The notes below the pieces were generated by a model, which made no database searches, was not told the origin of the DNA, and saw only the letters and a program-made list of their open reading frames with translations. A stretch of 64,000 bases of DNA from Rhodoferax aquaticus. GTDB lineage: Bacteria > Pseudomonadota > Gammaproteobacteria > Burkholderiales > Burkholderiaceae_C. This document shows positions 16,874-26,355 of the stretch, one piece after another (the first letter of the stretch is position 1; each line of letters begins with the position of its first letter). The DNA lies in assembly GCF_006974105.1 (NCBI RefSeq), contig NZ_CP036282.1, forward strand, positions 2,914,001 through 2,978,000. Direction: 5' to 3'. The translations under genes were made by a program, and so were the position numbers.

Positions 16874-18825
16874 GCTGCGATCAGGTCTAGCTTACGGTCC
16901 AGCTTCAATGTATTGATGAGGCTGGTGACCCGCTCTGCCTGCTGCTTCAAACTTTCAGCGGCGGCGGCGCTTTCTTCGACCAAGGCTGCGTTCTCTTGCG
17001 TAGCTTGGTCAATGTGACCAACCGCTTGGTTGACTTGCTGCACCGCCAGGGTTTGTTCCACGGTCGCGGTGCTGATCCCCTGAATGAGGCTATTGACCCG
17101 CTTGATGGATTGCATAAGGTTTTGCATCGCATCGCCCGATTCGTTGGCAATGGTGAACCCTTGCTGGACGCGCTCAACACTGGAATTGATCAAGGTCTTG
17201 ATGTCCTTCGCGGCCGATGCAGACTGGCTTGCCAAATTGCGCACCTCTGTGGCCACCACAGAAAAACCACGCCCATGGTCGCCTGCACGGGCGGCCTCTA
17301 CGGCTGCGTTGAGCGCCAGAATATTGGTCTGAAACGCAATGTTGTCGATCACGGCAATGATTTCCGAGATTTGCTGACTGCTTTGGTTGATGTCCGTCAT
17401 AGCGGCAATGACTCCATTGACCAATGCGCCGCCATGCACCGCCTCAGACTGTGCTGAATGGGCCAATGCGTTGGCTTGGCGCGTGCTTTCTGCGGTTTGC
17501 TGCAAGGTGCCGGTCAGTTGCTCTACGCTGGCAGCGGTCTGCTGCAAATTGCTTGCGGTACGCTCGGTGCGTCCACTCAAGTCCGCACTCCCCACTGCCA
17601 CTTCGGAGCTCGCTATGTAGATGTTGTCGCTGCTCTCTCGGACGTAAGCGAACAAAGAGTTCAAGTCCATACGCATGCGTTCCACGCAGCCCATGAGGGC
17701 ACCGATTTCGTCCTTTCGGTCGCTGTACGCAGATTGGCTCAAGTCGCCTTCGGACACCCGATTGATGACCGTGCTGAGCTCTTGCAAGGGGCGTGACACC
17801 AAGTGCCGTGTCATTAAGAACAAGCCCAGCCCCAACGAAAGCGCAGCGCCACCCAGCATCAACCACACCGGCACAATGGCGGCCCAATGGGCAGCCATCG
17901 CCTCACGATCGGACACCTCGGCAACCACCCACCAACCCGTGGCTGTGCTCTTGCGCACCACAGCCCAGTGGTCATCGCCCTTGGTTGCAAAAACATTGGC
18001 ACTTGGGGTTGCCGTGCTTTCAGATGCATTGCCCATCGTCTCCAGTTGTTGAGCCAAACCCGGGTAGGCTTCTAGGACTTTTTTCCCTTGCTGGCGGGGG
18101 TGAAAAACAAACTGTGCATCGCCCCAGCCTTTTTTGGGGTCGATCACGTACAAGCCACCAGACCCATAGAGATGCACCTCGTTCACCATTTTCTCTAGCG
18201 CACCTTGAAAGGCCGTCAAGTCGTAGCCGATGAACAAAGCGCCCACGATATGGCCTGCTTCATCTTTGACGGGTTCATAGCGCGTCAAGTAGTACTTACC
18301 AAACAGCAGCGCTCGGCCCACAAAGGGCTGCCCGGCGCTCAGTGCGGCATAGGCAGCGCCTGATTTGTCCAACACAGTGCCCATGGCACGTTCGCCATTC
18401 TCTTTTTTGAGCGATGTGGTGATGCGCAGAAAGTCGTCCCCCTTCTTGGCGAACACAGTCCCTACGGAGCCTGTCGTCTTGAACAAGTTATCGACAGCGG
18501 TGAAGTCACCATTGAGCGTGACGCCGGCACTTTTGAGCTCGGTTTGGGCTTCATTCAACGTCAGGGTGACTGCAAACTCTGCACGAAAAGCCTTGAAAGT
18601 GCGGTCCAGCAGACTGCGAGACGCCAGATCGAATGAGTCTATGGTGGCCACCAGGGCGCCTGCTTTATCCCCTGCATCCTGCACGCGATCAACGCGGGCG
18701 GTGCCCGTTTGGATCACAGTCATCCAAGTACAAATGGCCAATAGAACCACAGCGATACCCGTGCTGCCCAGCACGGATATTCGCGTGGCGACAGACGCGT
18801 TAGAGAGAGAAAATTTGGTTTTCAT
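16870..18825 (-). CDS. Methyl-accepting chemotaxis protein with periplasmic Cache domain
   Basis: 651-residue chemoreceptor. TM1 lies at about residues 15-36, then a Cache_3-Cache_2-type sensor (about 37-310, with YYLTRYEPVKDEAGHIVGALFIGYD), TM2 about 312-335, HAMP about 335-390, and a cytoplasmic signalling hairpin whose tip contains [20 protein letters not shown] and methylation-helix repeats. The ligand is unknown; Cache receptors often bind amino or organic acids. No C-terminal CheR-binding pentapeptide is visible. The gene follows cheW by 62 bp and is coupled to the small downstream gene. Confidence 0.93.
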   Translation of the reverse strand: MKTKFSLSNASVATRISVLGSTGIAVVLLAICTWMTVIQTGTARVDRVQDAGDKAGALVATIDSFDLASRSLLDRTFKAFRAEFAVTLTLNEAQTELKSAGVTLNGDFTAVDNLFKTTGSVGTVFAKKGDDFLRITTSLKKENGERAMGTVLDKSGAAYAALSAGQPFVGRALLFGKYYLTRYEPVKDEAGHIVGALFIGYDLTAFQGALEKMVNEVHLYGSGGLYVIDPKKGWGDAQFVFHPRQQGKKVLEAYPGLAQQLETMGNASESTATPSANVFATKGDDHWAVVRKSTATGWWVVAEVSDREAMAAHWAAIVPVWLMLGGAALSLGLGLFLMTRHLVSRPLQELSTVINRVSEGDLSQSAYSDRKDEIGALMGCVERMRMDLNSLFAYVRESSDNIYIASSEVAVGSADLSGRTERTASNLQQTAASVEQLTGTLQQTAESTRQANALAHSAQSEAVHGGALVNGVIAAMTDINQSSQQISEIIAVIDNIAFQTNILALNAAVEAARAGDHGRGFSVVATEVRNLASQSASAAKDIKTLINSSVERVQQGFTIANESGDAMQNLMQSIKRVNSLIQGISTATVEQTLAVQQVNQAVGHIDQATQENAALVEESAAAAESLKQQAERVTSLINTLKLDRKLDLIAA

Positions 18826-18887
18826 GAATTAAAGAAATCGAATAGCGGGTAATAAACAAAGTGCCGCAGAGGAACCCTGAGCGGGGC

Positions 18888-19397
18888 TTACTGCAAGGTG
18901 GCGTTTGGCATCAAGCGATCCCCATCCAGCAGAACGACAAGGCGCTGGTGAAGTTCGGTGAGGCCCAAAATGTGAGGCGAGGTGCTCGCGTGCACGCCCT
19001 GCGGCGGGCTCTGGATGGCGTGGGGCTGGATCGTGACCACCTCATCTACGGCATCCACCACGAGGCCCACCGTGCCGCGCTGTAGCTTGGCAACCACGAC
19101 CACCGAATGGGTACCCAAAACGGTAGGCTGGTGTCCCAACACGCGGTGCAGATCAAACAGCGGGACGATGCAGCCTCGCAAGTTCACCACGCCAAAGCAG
19201 TCGAGCGATGCGCTAAACAGGCGGGTCGGCTGCGTGTAACGGCGAATCTCCTGAACGCAGCGCAAATCCAAGCCATAGCGCTCTGTTCCGCAGCTAAAGA
19301 TCAACATATCACGGGAAGCAGCCGGCGACCGCCCGCCATCGAAAACGCGGGGCAACTGGGCTGCATGCAGCGGCGTGACAAGAGAGGTAGAGAGCAT
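18888..19397 (-). CDS. cheW: CheW-like chemotaxis adaptor protein
   Basis: 169 residues carrying one CheW domain: MLIFSCGTERYGLDLRCVQE, the conserved GVVNLRGCIVPLFDLHRVLG segment, and VGLVVDAVDEVVTI. CheW couples receptors to the CheA kinase. ATG 19397 is preferred over the in-frame TTG at 19406; neither has a clear SD. It precedes the chemoreceptor on the same strand, consistent with a dedicated receptor-adaptor pair. cheA, cheY, cheR and cheB are not near. Confidence 0.88.
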   Translation of the reverse strand: MLSTSLVTPLHAAQLPRVFDGGRSPAASRDMLIFSCGTERYGLDLRCVQEIRRYTQPTRLFSASLDCFGVVNLRGCIVPLFDLHRVLGHQPTVLGTHSVVVVAKLQRGTVGLVVDAVDEVVTIQPHAIQSPPQGVHASTSPHILGLTELHQRLVVLLDGDRLMPNATLQ

Positions 19398-19434
19398 GGA
19401 TGGCAAAGACTATTGAGTACTGTAAGCTTAATTG

Positions 19435-19451
19435 TACGCTTATTAAGCGTA
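19435..19451. promoter_or_regulatory. Palindromic operator candidate 1 (cheW/tetR intergenic region)
   Basis: TACGCTT-ATT-AAGCGTA is a perfect 7-bp inverted repeat. Its half-site TACGC recurs in the second palindrome 63 bp away (centre to centre, about six helical turns). The AT-rich divergent region between cheW and the TetR gene is where an autoregulatory TetR operator would be expected. Confidence 0.55.
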
Positions 19452-19495
19452 TTAGTAATCTACGTATAATCTTAACCACACGATTTAGGGGTGTA

Positions 19496-19516
19496 TGTAC
19501 GCTTAATTTGCGTACA
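19496..19516. promoter_or_regulatory. Palindromic operator candidate 2 (cheW/tetR intergenic region)
   Basis: TGTACGC-N7-GCGTACA is a perfect inverted repeat ending 62 bp before the TetR start. It shares the GTACGC/GCGTAC half-sites with operator candidate 1. Confidence 0.6.
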
Positions 19517-19578
19517 ACTACAATTAACCGGAAAATGTGCGACAGAACCACCGCCAGAGCAAAAGCCTCTAGCCACCC

Positions 19579-20328
19579 ATGACAGACCCCATGCCCCCAA
19601 GTGAAACCAGCAACACCCAAGCCCCCCAGCCAGTGGTGAAGCAGACACGGCGCCGAAGCGCCAATGACAAGAATGAGTTCAAGGAAGAACTCATTGAAAT
19701 TGCCAAGGGAATACTGACCCGCGACGGCGCAGACGCCGTGACCTTGCGAGGCATTTCAGATGCTGCGGGCATCTCGCCCATGGCGATCTACCGTTACTTC
19801 CCCAGCAAAGGCATCCTGGCAAGCCACTTGCGCGACTACATCCTGTTGGCTTGCCATACAGGCTGCGTAGAGCTTGCGCAGCGCCACCGCTCACCGTATG
19901 CCAAGATCGCCGCGTACGTGGAAGCCTATTTGGACTACTGGATAGCCCACCAAGACCATTTCCGGTTTGTGTACTTAGAGCCAGGCCTAGAGCCCGACTC
20001 AGAAATGAAGCGCACATTCTGGTCCCACGCCAGAGCCCCAGAAGCCATGTGGACCTACATGAGCGAACTGCTCCACGCTTGCTGGAAGCTTGATAAAGCC
20101 GAAGTTCAAGACACCGAAGCCGTCATGCTGCAAATGGCTGCCTTACAAACTGGGCTGCTGCACTACAGCATCGTCAACGGCAACAGCCCATTGGCAAAAA
20201 TCGCAACCATGCGCGCGCACTCCGTCCTACAAGTCGTAGATCTGGTGCGCCGGGCTCCTGTGTGGACCAAGGTCAAACTACCACGCAAGCCAGTTCAAGG
20301 CGAAGCACACAACCCCAAAGGCAGGTAA
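19579..20328 (+). CDS. TetR-family transcriptional regulator
   Basis: 249 residues. After a disordered 25-residue N-terminus, the DNA-binding domain lies at about 34-80: ELIEIAKGILTRDGADAVTLRGISDAAGISPMAIYRYFPSKG, a classical TetR helix-turn-helix. The C-terminal domain (about 95-230) resembles TetR_C ligand-binding helices (YLDYWIAHQDHFRFVYLEPG). The effector is unknown. The gene is divergent from cheW and preceded by two palindromes that are its likely operators. No obvious target operon lies downstream on the plus strand. Confidence 0.9.
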   Translation: MTDPMPPSETSNTQAPQPVVKQTRRRSANDKNEFKEELIEIAKGILTRDGADAVTLRGISDAAGISPMAIYRYFPSKGILASHLRDYILLACHTGCVELAQRHRSPYAKIAAYVEAYLDYWIAHQDHFRFVYLEPGLEPDSEMKRTFWSHARAPEAMWTYMSELLHACWKLDKAEVQDTEAVMLQMAALQTGLLHYSIVNGNSPLAKIATMRAHSVLQVVDLVRRAPVWTKVKLPRKPVQGEAHNPKGR

Positions 20329-20529
20329 CACCCGGCAACATGAGGTGGGTGTGCGGTACGCGCAGCGTTTTCGCCCAAGGGCGGCTGCCGCAATCGGCAG
20401 GACGTTGTCAGCCAAAAGCCAGCCCACACCTACCGGCAGAAACAGGGCACTCCGCCGGCTTACCCAGTCCCCGCCAAACAGACCTGGCTGAACCTTGCCG
20501 TTCGGTCTTTCTTGCAGCCTTAACTGCCA

Positions 20530-21708
20530 CTACTTGCTGCATAGTTGCGGCTTACCTGCCCAAATTTTCGGAGTCCGTTTGCCCGGCGATACCTCTCCAG
20601 AAACCAATAGCAGTTCGTCACGCCACTGAACCGGTTGCGATGTAACTGGGGCCGCGCTAGGAAGAAAGCCACACTGAGACCACGTGCCTGTGAGGCCATC
20701 GAAAACTTGTATTTGCTGATTAAAGCCAGTGTGATGGTCGTGCAAAAAGGTCATTGCCGTATTGGCGTGTACCCAGCCTGCGCTCCCCTCCTGCGCTAGC
20801 TTGCGTTCTGCGTCTAGCCTACGATACTCACGCGCGCGCGCCTCGTTGCCATCGCCACCCACAACAACAAAGAATCTGCCTTGAACGGCAAAGGCCATAC
20901 CTGCCATGGCCCCCAAGGGCATGTCTGGCAATACCGTCCATGCCCTGGTCTTGGGTTCGTAGGCATACGCGTCGCGAAGAATGACATCAGCGTCTGGCTT
21001 TAAAGAACGGCCACTTGCAATGAGGAATCTATCGCCGACGCCTGACGTTAACGCAGCTGATCGTGCATCACCGGGACACGTGCCCAGTCGAGACCAACCC
21101 TCGGCAATCGAGTCTAGGTTCAGGCTATAGACATCTTGGCCATTTTGCAAAAACACACTGCGCCCTAGCAGGCAAGCACTTGGGCTGCTCATCGCATAGG
21201 GGAGGCTTGGGTAGTCCTGGAAGCTCAATGTTTCCAAATGCCCATCAAAACGCATGAGGCAGACATCCGCAGAAGGCTGCACCTTCTCACACAGCGAACC
21301 ATTGGCACTTTCAAAGCCTTCGCCCCCCAGAACCAGGACGCCTTCGGGCAAGCTGATCGTCGCAGCATAGGCCAGGGCTTTTGGCAGTTTCATTGGCTTC
21401 GCTGACCAAACGTTGCTTGTCAAGTTCAGTGCAAACGCTTCATCCCAGTACACCTTGCCAAGGTTGTTGGGGCGCGTCACGGTTAAACCCGGTTCAGGGA
21501 AGTTTGCACCGCCGCCAACCAAGAGCCAGTCGTTGTGAACTCCGCTGATAGCGCCCCCCAATCCGATCTGGTGCCACTCTGGCGCACCCACAGGGATCGC
21601 GGGCGACCAGCACCTTTGATTAGGAGGAATGGCGGGCAACTCCCGCCACTTAAAGCTTAGGCAGTCTGTCGGACTTTGAGACGGGTTAGCCACAAGGGGG
21701 GTGTTCAT
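20530..21708 (-). CDS. nanM: Kelch-repeat protein, N-acetylneuraminate epimerase (NanM)-like
   Basis: About 392 residues built of Kelch-type beta-propeller repeats (WLLVGGGANFPEP, GVLVLGGEGFES, RFLIASGRS, FFVVVGGDGNEARAREY, LLLVSGEVSPGKRTPKIW). NanM interconverts alpha- and beta-sialic acid anomers. Placement divergent from the nan operon supports this. Unlike E. coli NanM there is no signal peptide at any possible start (ATG 21753, 21738 or 21708), so it may be cytoplasmic. None of the starts has an SD; 21708 is a choice, not a demonstration. Confidence 0.75.
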   Translation of the reverse strand: MNTPLVANPSQSPTDCLSFKWRELPAIPPNQRCWSPAIPVGAPEWHQIGLGGAISGVHNDWLLVGGGANFPEPGLTVTRPNNLGKVYWDEAFALNLTSNVWSAKPMKLPKALAYAATISLPEGVLVLGGEGFESANGSLCEKVQPSADVCLMRFDGHLETLSFQDYPSLPYAMSSPSACLLGRSVFLQNGQDVYSLNLDSIAEGWSRLGTCPGDARSAALTSGVGDRFLIASGRSLKPDADVILRDAYAYEPKTRAWTVLPDMPLGAMAGMAFAVQGRFFVVVGGDGNEARAREYRRLDAERKLAQEGSAGWVHANTAMTFLHDHHTGFNQQIQVFDGLTGTWSQCGFLPSAAPVTSQPVQWRDELLLVSGEVSPGKRTPKIWAGKPQLCSK

Positions 21709-21783
21709 ACGTGTTGATTCGCTTTCAAAGAGTTGCATTGCCAGTCGGCCCATAAAAATTCATCGATGCGTGTTGCAAACACC

Positions 21784-21830
21784 GGATATCCTACAGTAAG
21801 ATATCCGATATCTAATAATTCAGCATATCC
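21784..21830. promoter_or_regulatory. Candidate NanR-type operator region
   Basis: The divergent nanM/nanR gap holds GGATATCC (21784-21791), the perfect palindrome AGATATCCGATATCT (21799-21813) and a further ATATCC (21825-21830), just before the SD AGGAGA of nanR. The three ATATCC words and the palindrome form a plausible site for the FadR-type dimer encoded immediately downstream. Confidence 0.5.
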
Positions 21831-21841
21831 AGGAGACATCC

Positions 21842-22597
21842 ATGTCAATCGTTATGGAAAAGCTTGTGAGGGGGCCCCTACTCAAGCAGGCTATTCAAGA
21901 CCAGGTCAAGCAACTCATCATGGACCGCAAGCTTGGCCCCGGCGATTTGTTGCCGCCTGAAGGCCAACTGGCCGATGATTTGGGAGTCAGTCGGGGCTCG
22001 GTACGAGAAGCCATAAAGGCATTGGAGTCGCTAGGCATTGTGGAAACACGCCACGGCAATGGTGTGCGTGTCCGGGAATTCAACTTCGACTCGGTTCTCG
22101 ACTTCCTTTCATATGGCTTGCTCTTTCAACCTGCGCGGGCCGCAGAAATACTGCAAATTCGCGAATGGCTTGAAGCATCCGCCGTAGCGCAAGCCGCTGC
22201 AGTCATCACCGATCAAGAACTTGACGCAATCGAGGTGTTGCTGGATGCCTGGGCGCTTAAGGCCGCTGCGGGTGAGCCGACCGCACAAGAGGATCGCGCC
22301 TTTCACCGCATGTTGTATGCGACCTTGGGAAATGACTCACTTCTAAGGCTCATCGATGTGTTTTGGGTGGTCTACAACGCTTTACCTGCCAAGTCCATTG
22401 GTGAAGATGCAGATCCAATGGGAACAGTCCAAGCACACCGCGACTTATTGAGTGCCATGCGCAGACGGGAACCACTGCTCGCCCAGCAACAAATGCGCGA
22501 GCACTTTCACAACATCGAGCGCCGCTTCGGCAAAGCACTGGAGACCGGCCCAGTCGCTACGGCAACGGAACACCCCATCGACCCATCAGGCACTTGA
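21842..22597 (+). CDS. nanR: GntR/FadR-family regulator of the sialic-acid operon (NanR-like)
   Basis: 251 residues. The N-terminal winged helix (about 10-75) has the GntR signature LGPGDLLPPEGQLADDLGVSRGSVREAIKALESLGIVETRHGNGVRV; the C-terminal FCD domain (about 95-235) carries the helical effector pocket with Asp/His metal-type ligands (EDRAFHRMLYATLG and AHRDLLSAMRRRE). FadR-type NanR proteins repress sialic-acid genes until the sugar binds. It is the first gene of the operon, overlapping the next by ATGA. The name is by context. Confidence 0.85.
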   Translation: MSIVMEKLVRGPLLKQAIQDQVKQLIMDRKLGPGDLLPPEGQLADDLGVSRGSVREAIKALESLGIVETRHGNGVRVREFNFDSVLDFLSYGLLFQPARAAEILQIREWLEASAVAQAAAVITDQELDAIEVLLDAWALKAAAGEPTAQEDRAFHRMLYATLGNDSLLRLIDVFWVVYNALPAKSIGEDADPMGTVQAHRDLLSAMRRREPLLAQQQMREHFHNIERRFGKALETGPVATATEHPIDPSGT

Positions 22598-23604
22598 CCA
22601 TGCAAGCTCTTCTTGATGTCAACAACTTGGTCACCCGCTTTTACTCGGATGGCCAAACGATCCACGCCGTAAACGGCGTCTCGTTCACCTTAAACCCGGG
22701 CGAGTCAATGGCCATAGTGGGCGAAAGTGGTTCCGGCAAATCGGTGAGCGTCATGTCCGTGATGCGTCTGATCCGCTTCCCTCCAGGCCGTATCGAGGGT
22801 GGGAAAGCCTTGTTTGAGGGGCAGGACTTACTTGCGCTGCCAGAGCACGAGATGCGAAAAATACGAGGCAAACGCATTGCCATGATTTTTCAAGATCCGA
22901 TGACTTCACTCAACCCGGTGTTGTCTGTCGGAGTGCAAATGACCGAGGCAATCAAACTCCACCTGGCGCTTGGCAACAAAGCTGCACGGGAACTCGCCAT
23001 TGAAATGCTTGGCTTGGTCGGTCTTCCCCGTCCGCAGGAGCGCATAGACAACTTTCCACACCAATTCTCAGGCGGACAACGTCAGCGAATCATGATTGCC
23101 ATGGCGCTCGCATGCAAACCCAGTTTGCTGATTGCTGACGAACCCACAACAGCCCTTGATGTCACGATTCAGGCGCAAATTGTTGATCTGATTCGCACCT
23201 TACAAAAACAGTTGGGCATGGCTGCTATTTGGATCAGCCACAACCTTGCCTTGGTAGCTGGCGTCGTCGACAAAGTCGCCGTGATGTATGGTGGGCACAT
23301 CGTCGAACAAGCCCCTGTTGACGCGCTGTTTGAGCACCCGCTCCACCCCTACACAAGGGGTTTGCTCAATGCCATTCCCAAGCTCTCAGGTCAAGGCCAG
23401 GGCCGTCTGCAGTCCATTGAGGGCATGCCGCCAGACTTGCGTCGCGAGCCAAGTTCTTGCCCCTTTGCACCACGTTGCGCTTATGCAATGGAGAAGTGCA
23501 GCAATTCTCTTCCTCTCCTGTCTGAAATCATCCCCGGCAGAAGCGTACGTTGCTGGCGTTCCGACGAGTTCTTGACTACCCCGATGCCTGGAGTCGCGAC
23601 ATGA
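22594..23604 (+). CDS. ABC transporter ATPase, Opp/DppD type (probable sialic-acid importer)
   Basis: 336 residues with Walker A GESGSGKS (about residue 47), Q-loop, ABC signature [15 protein letters not shown], Walker B LLIADEPTTALD, and the C-terminal oligopeptide-family cysteine motif CPFAPRCAYAMEKC. It powers import together with the downstream DppF-like ATPase. It overlaps both neighbours by ATGA. By position inside the nan operon the substrate is probably sialic acid, as for the SatABCD system of Haemophilus ducreyi, which belongs to the same peptide-type ABC class. Confidence 0.9.
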   Translation: MTMQALLDVNNLVTRFYSDGQTIHAVNGVSFTLNPGESMAIVGESGSGKSVSVMSVMRLIRFPPGRIEGGKALFEGQDLLALPEHEMRKIRGKRIAMIFQDPMTSLNPVLSVGVQMTEAIKLHLALGNKAARELAIEMLGLVGLPRPQERIDNFPHQFSGGQRQRIMIAMALACKPSLLIADEPTTALDVTIQAQIVDLIRTLQKQLGMAAIWISHNLALVAGVVDKVAVMYGGHIVEQAPVDALFEHPLHPYTRGLLNAIPKLSGQGQGRLQSIEGMPPDLRREPSSCPFAPRCAYAMEKCSNSLPLLSEIIPGRSVRCWRSDEFLTTPMPGVAT

Positions 23605-24596
23605 CATACGCACAAAGTACCGAAAAACTTCTAGAGGTCCAAGACCTCAAGGTGCACTTTCCCATCTACAAGGGCATGCTCAGGAAGCAAGTCGGCGCAG
23701 TCAAAGCCGTCGACGGCGTTTCTTTTGACCTGCGCCGGGGCGAAACCTTGGGTTTAGTGGGCGAAAGTGGTTGCGGAAAATCAACCACCGGCTTAGCCAT
23801 TTTGCGTCTGCTTGAGGCCACGTCAGGAAAGGTTCTTTTCCAGAATCACGACCTTTTGGACGTCAACCCCAAAGCCATGCGCAAGCTTCGTCAAAACATG
23901 CAAATGGTGTTTCAGGATCCCTATTCCTCCTTGAACCCCCGCATGACAGTGGGCAGCATCATCATCGAGCCACTCAACGTGCACCGCATGGGTACCGCAC
24001 CCGAGAGGAGGGAGCGCACGCAGGAGTTGATGCAACTGGTGGGACTCAACCCCTCTTTCATTAACCGTTACCCCCACGAGTTTTCCGGAGGACAACGCCA
24101 GCGCATCGGCCTCGCTCGGGCACTGGCTACGAATCCGGCCCTTATCGTGGCTGACGAACCCATTTCCGCGCTGGATGTTTCGATTCAGGCCCAGGTTGTG
24201 AACCTCATGGCTGACCTGCGTGCGCAACTGGGCCTAACCTACCTCATGGTCTCGCATGATCTCTCAATGGTTCGCTACATCAGTGACCGGGTAGCAGTCA
24301 TGTATGCCGGTCAGATCGTCGAGATGGGTGAGCGTGACTCGGTGTTTGACAGCCCCCGGCACCCCTACACCATCGCGCTGCTGTCGGCCATTCCGTCGCC
24401 CAACCCTAAGACTGAAAGAACGCGCCAACGCATCACCTTGCAAGGTGATGTGCCGAACCCAGCCAACCACCCAGTAGGTTGCCGCTTTGCACCACGTTGC
24501 TGGCGGGCCACCGAGCTTTGCCGAGAAACGGCCCCCGTGCTTCGCGACCTCAATGCGCTAGGTCCACAGCACCAAGCTGCCTGCCACCACGCCTAG
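23601..24596 (+). CDS. ABC transporter ATPase, Opp/DppF type (probable sialic-acid importer)
   Basis: 331 residues starting at ATG 23601, which overlaps the previous stop by ATGA; an in-frame start 51 bp upstream lies inside the previous gene and is rejected. Walker [16 protein letters not shown], signature [16 protein letters not shown], Walker [15 protein letters not shown], and the C-terminal [15 protein letters not shown] motif typical of this family. It would form a heterodimer with the preceding ATPase. Confidence 0.9.
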   Translation: MTYAQSTEKLLEVQDLKVHFPIYKGMLRKQVGAVKAVDGVSFDLRRGETLGLVGESGCGKSTTGLAILRLLEATSGKVLFQNHDLLDVNPKAMRKLRQNMQMVFQDPYSSLNPRMTVGSIIIEPLNVHRMGTAPERRERTQELMQLVGLNPSFINRYPHEFSGGQRQRIGLARALATNPALIVADEPISALDVSIQAQVVNLMADLRAQLGLTYLMVSHDLSMVRYISDRVAVMYAGQIVEMGERDSVFDSPRHPYTIALLSAIPSPNPKTERTRQRITLQGDVPNPANHPVGCRFAPRCWRATELCRETAPVLRDLNALGPQHQAACHHA

Positions 24597-24657
24597 ACCC
24601 ACCAGTTCCCCCTCGCTTTTTGGCAAAAAAGCATCCATTACTAAAAGGAGATACGCC

Positions 24658-26280
24658 ATGTCAGTTCGTCATTCACTTCTAGCAACAGCCAACGCTGTCT
24701 TATTAGCCACATTGATGGCAGCGCCGCTCGGTGCTTCTGCCCAAAGTTCGGAAGTTACCTCGGGGGTCATTCGGCAGGCCTTCCGAACCGGGTGCATGGC
24801 CGGCCCTCTATGGACGACCTGTGGACGCCGCCTAGACGAAACGGTTTTACAGGGACTTGCGCATGTGAACTGGACTGGCAATGGCGTCAAGGCCTTGTTG
24901 GCAGAGTCGTGGTCGACGCCAGACAACGGAAAAACTTGGATTTTCAAGCTGCGCAAGGGCGTCAAGTGGCACGATGGGAAACCATTTACCGCGGATGACG
25001 TGGTGTTCTCCCTCAACACCTATGCCGACCCAGCAATTGCCTCTCCGTATGCGGCCAAGCTGCTGGATATCAAGGGGTATCAAGAGTTTCGTGACGGCAA
25101 AGCATCCTCACTCGCGGGGGTCACGAAAGTAGACCCACTGACGGTCAAGGTGGAGTTGGTGGGTGTGCGTCCACTGTGGGTTGAGTTGCAGCAAATATCG
25201 ATTTCTATGCTTCCCAAGCATTTGCTGGCTGCGATCAAACCCTCCGAGCTGCAGCAAGCCAGCTACTGGACACAAAACCGCGTGGGGACAGGCCCCTTCA
25301 AGTGGACGAAGTACGTCCCAGACCAATACATCGAAGTTGCGCGTAACGATGGGTATTTCTTGGGTAAGCCCAAAGCCGACCGAATCATCTATCGCATATT
25401 TGCTGACATTCCATCCATCGTTAATGCGCTCAGCACCAACGAAATCGACGTGATGTCGTATGAAGGCGGAGGAGTTCCAGTGAGCGATATCGAGCGTGTT
25501 CAGAAAGTGGCAACGCTCAACGTATTCCCCAATATGGACGCGGGCTTGCCCACCTACCTCCAGTTCAACCACGCCCAAGAGTATTTGAAGGATGTGCGGG
25601 TCCGCCAAGCCATGGTGTACGCCATAGACCGCGAAAAGATCATTGCCACGGTGAAAAAAGGCACCGGAAAGATATCCAACACGATGTTCCCGGCAGCTTG
25701 GGCTCAGTCACCTGCTTTGAACCCGTACAAGTACGACCCAGCAAAAGCCAAGCAATTGCTGGCAGCCGCCGGATGGGACAGCAGCCGCAAGATCGATTTC
25801 ATTTATTACTACGCGGACCAGGTCAACAAGGACACCGTCACCGCCATCCAGGCCTACCTGGCTGCGGTGGGTATCAATATCGTTCCTCGCTTGCTCAACC
25901 CTGCCGAGATCCAAACAGTCTACAAAGACGGATCCTTTGAAATGGGCTATTTCGCCAACGGCCAAGGCCTAGATCCATCGTTAGGTGCTTTCACGAGCCG
26001 CTGCGGCACTCAACTCGCATTTACCTACTGCAACAAACGGATCGACGAGCTCTACGACCTTGCGCTCAGCGAATCCTCTCGGGAAAAGCGTGCACCGCAC
26101 TACCGCGAAATTTCCAAGATCCTCAACGAAGACATGTTCCGCGGTTGGCTTTGGTATGAAGTACGGCCGATGGCGTTTAACAAGCGCATCGTGGGTGCAT
26201 CCGAGCACTATGCCCAAATGCCCAACTTGATCTTTGACGTACCTGTCTACAACGAAGTTGAGAAGTGGGAAGCCAAGTAA
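24658..26280 (+). CDS. Periplasmic substrate-binding protein, peptide-type (SBP family 5), probable sialic-acid receptor
   Basis: 540 residues with a signal peptide ending near ASA (about residue 28). The family-5 fold is shown by QGLAHVNWTG, LAESWSTPDNGKTWIFKLRKG (Opp/Dpp signature), KWHDGKPFTADDVVFSL, GTGPFKW, and VRQAMVYAIDREKI. It probably captures sialic acid or a sialylated compound in the periplasm and feeds the two permeases downstream. A strong SD, AAAAGGAG, lies 7 bp before ATG 24658. The gene is separated from the ATPases by 61 bp. Confidence 0.88.
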   Translation: MSVRHSLLATANAVLLATLMAAPLGASAQSSEVTSGVIRQAFRTGCMAGPLWTTCGRRLDETVLQGLAHVNWTGNGVKALLAESWSTPDNGKTWIFKLRKGVKWHDGKPFTADDVVFSLNTYADPAIASPYAAKLLDIKGYQEFRDGKASSLAGVTKVDPLTVKVELVGVRPLWVELQQISISMLPKHLLAAIKPSELQQASYWTQNRVGTGPFKWTKYVPDQYIEVARNDGYFLGKPKADRIIYRIFADIPSIVNALSTNEIDVMSYEGGGVPVSDIERVQKVATLNVFPNMDAGLPTYLQFNHAQEYLKDVRVRQAMVYAIDREKIIATVKKGTGKISNTMFPAAWAQSPALNPYKYDPAKAKQLLAAAGWDSSRKIDFIYYYADQVNKDTVTAIQAYLAAVGINIVPRLLNPAEIQTVYKDGSFEMGYFANGQGLDPSLGAFTSRCGTQLAFTYCNKRIDELYDLALSESSREKRAPHYREISKILNEDMFRGWLWYEVRPMAFNKRIVGASEHYAQMPNLIFDVPVYNEVEKWEAK

Positions 26281-26355
26281 CCCTGGATCTCAGCCATTTG
26301 GAAGGGGCAGCACACATTGCCTCTCCAACTGGCCACCACTTGCAGAAATCACACT

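Noticed and set aside
20329..20529. Possible small gene between tetR and nanM
   Set aside because: Frames there are short, overlap flanking genes and have no start signal; I see only short GC-rich inverted repeats.
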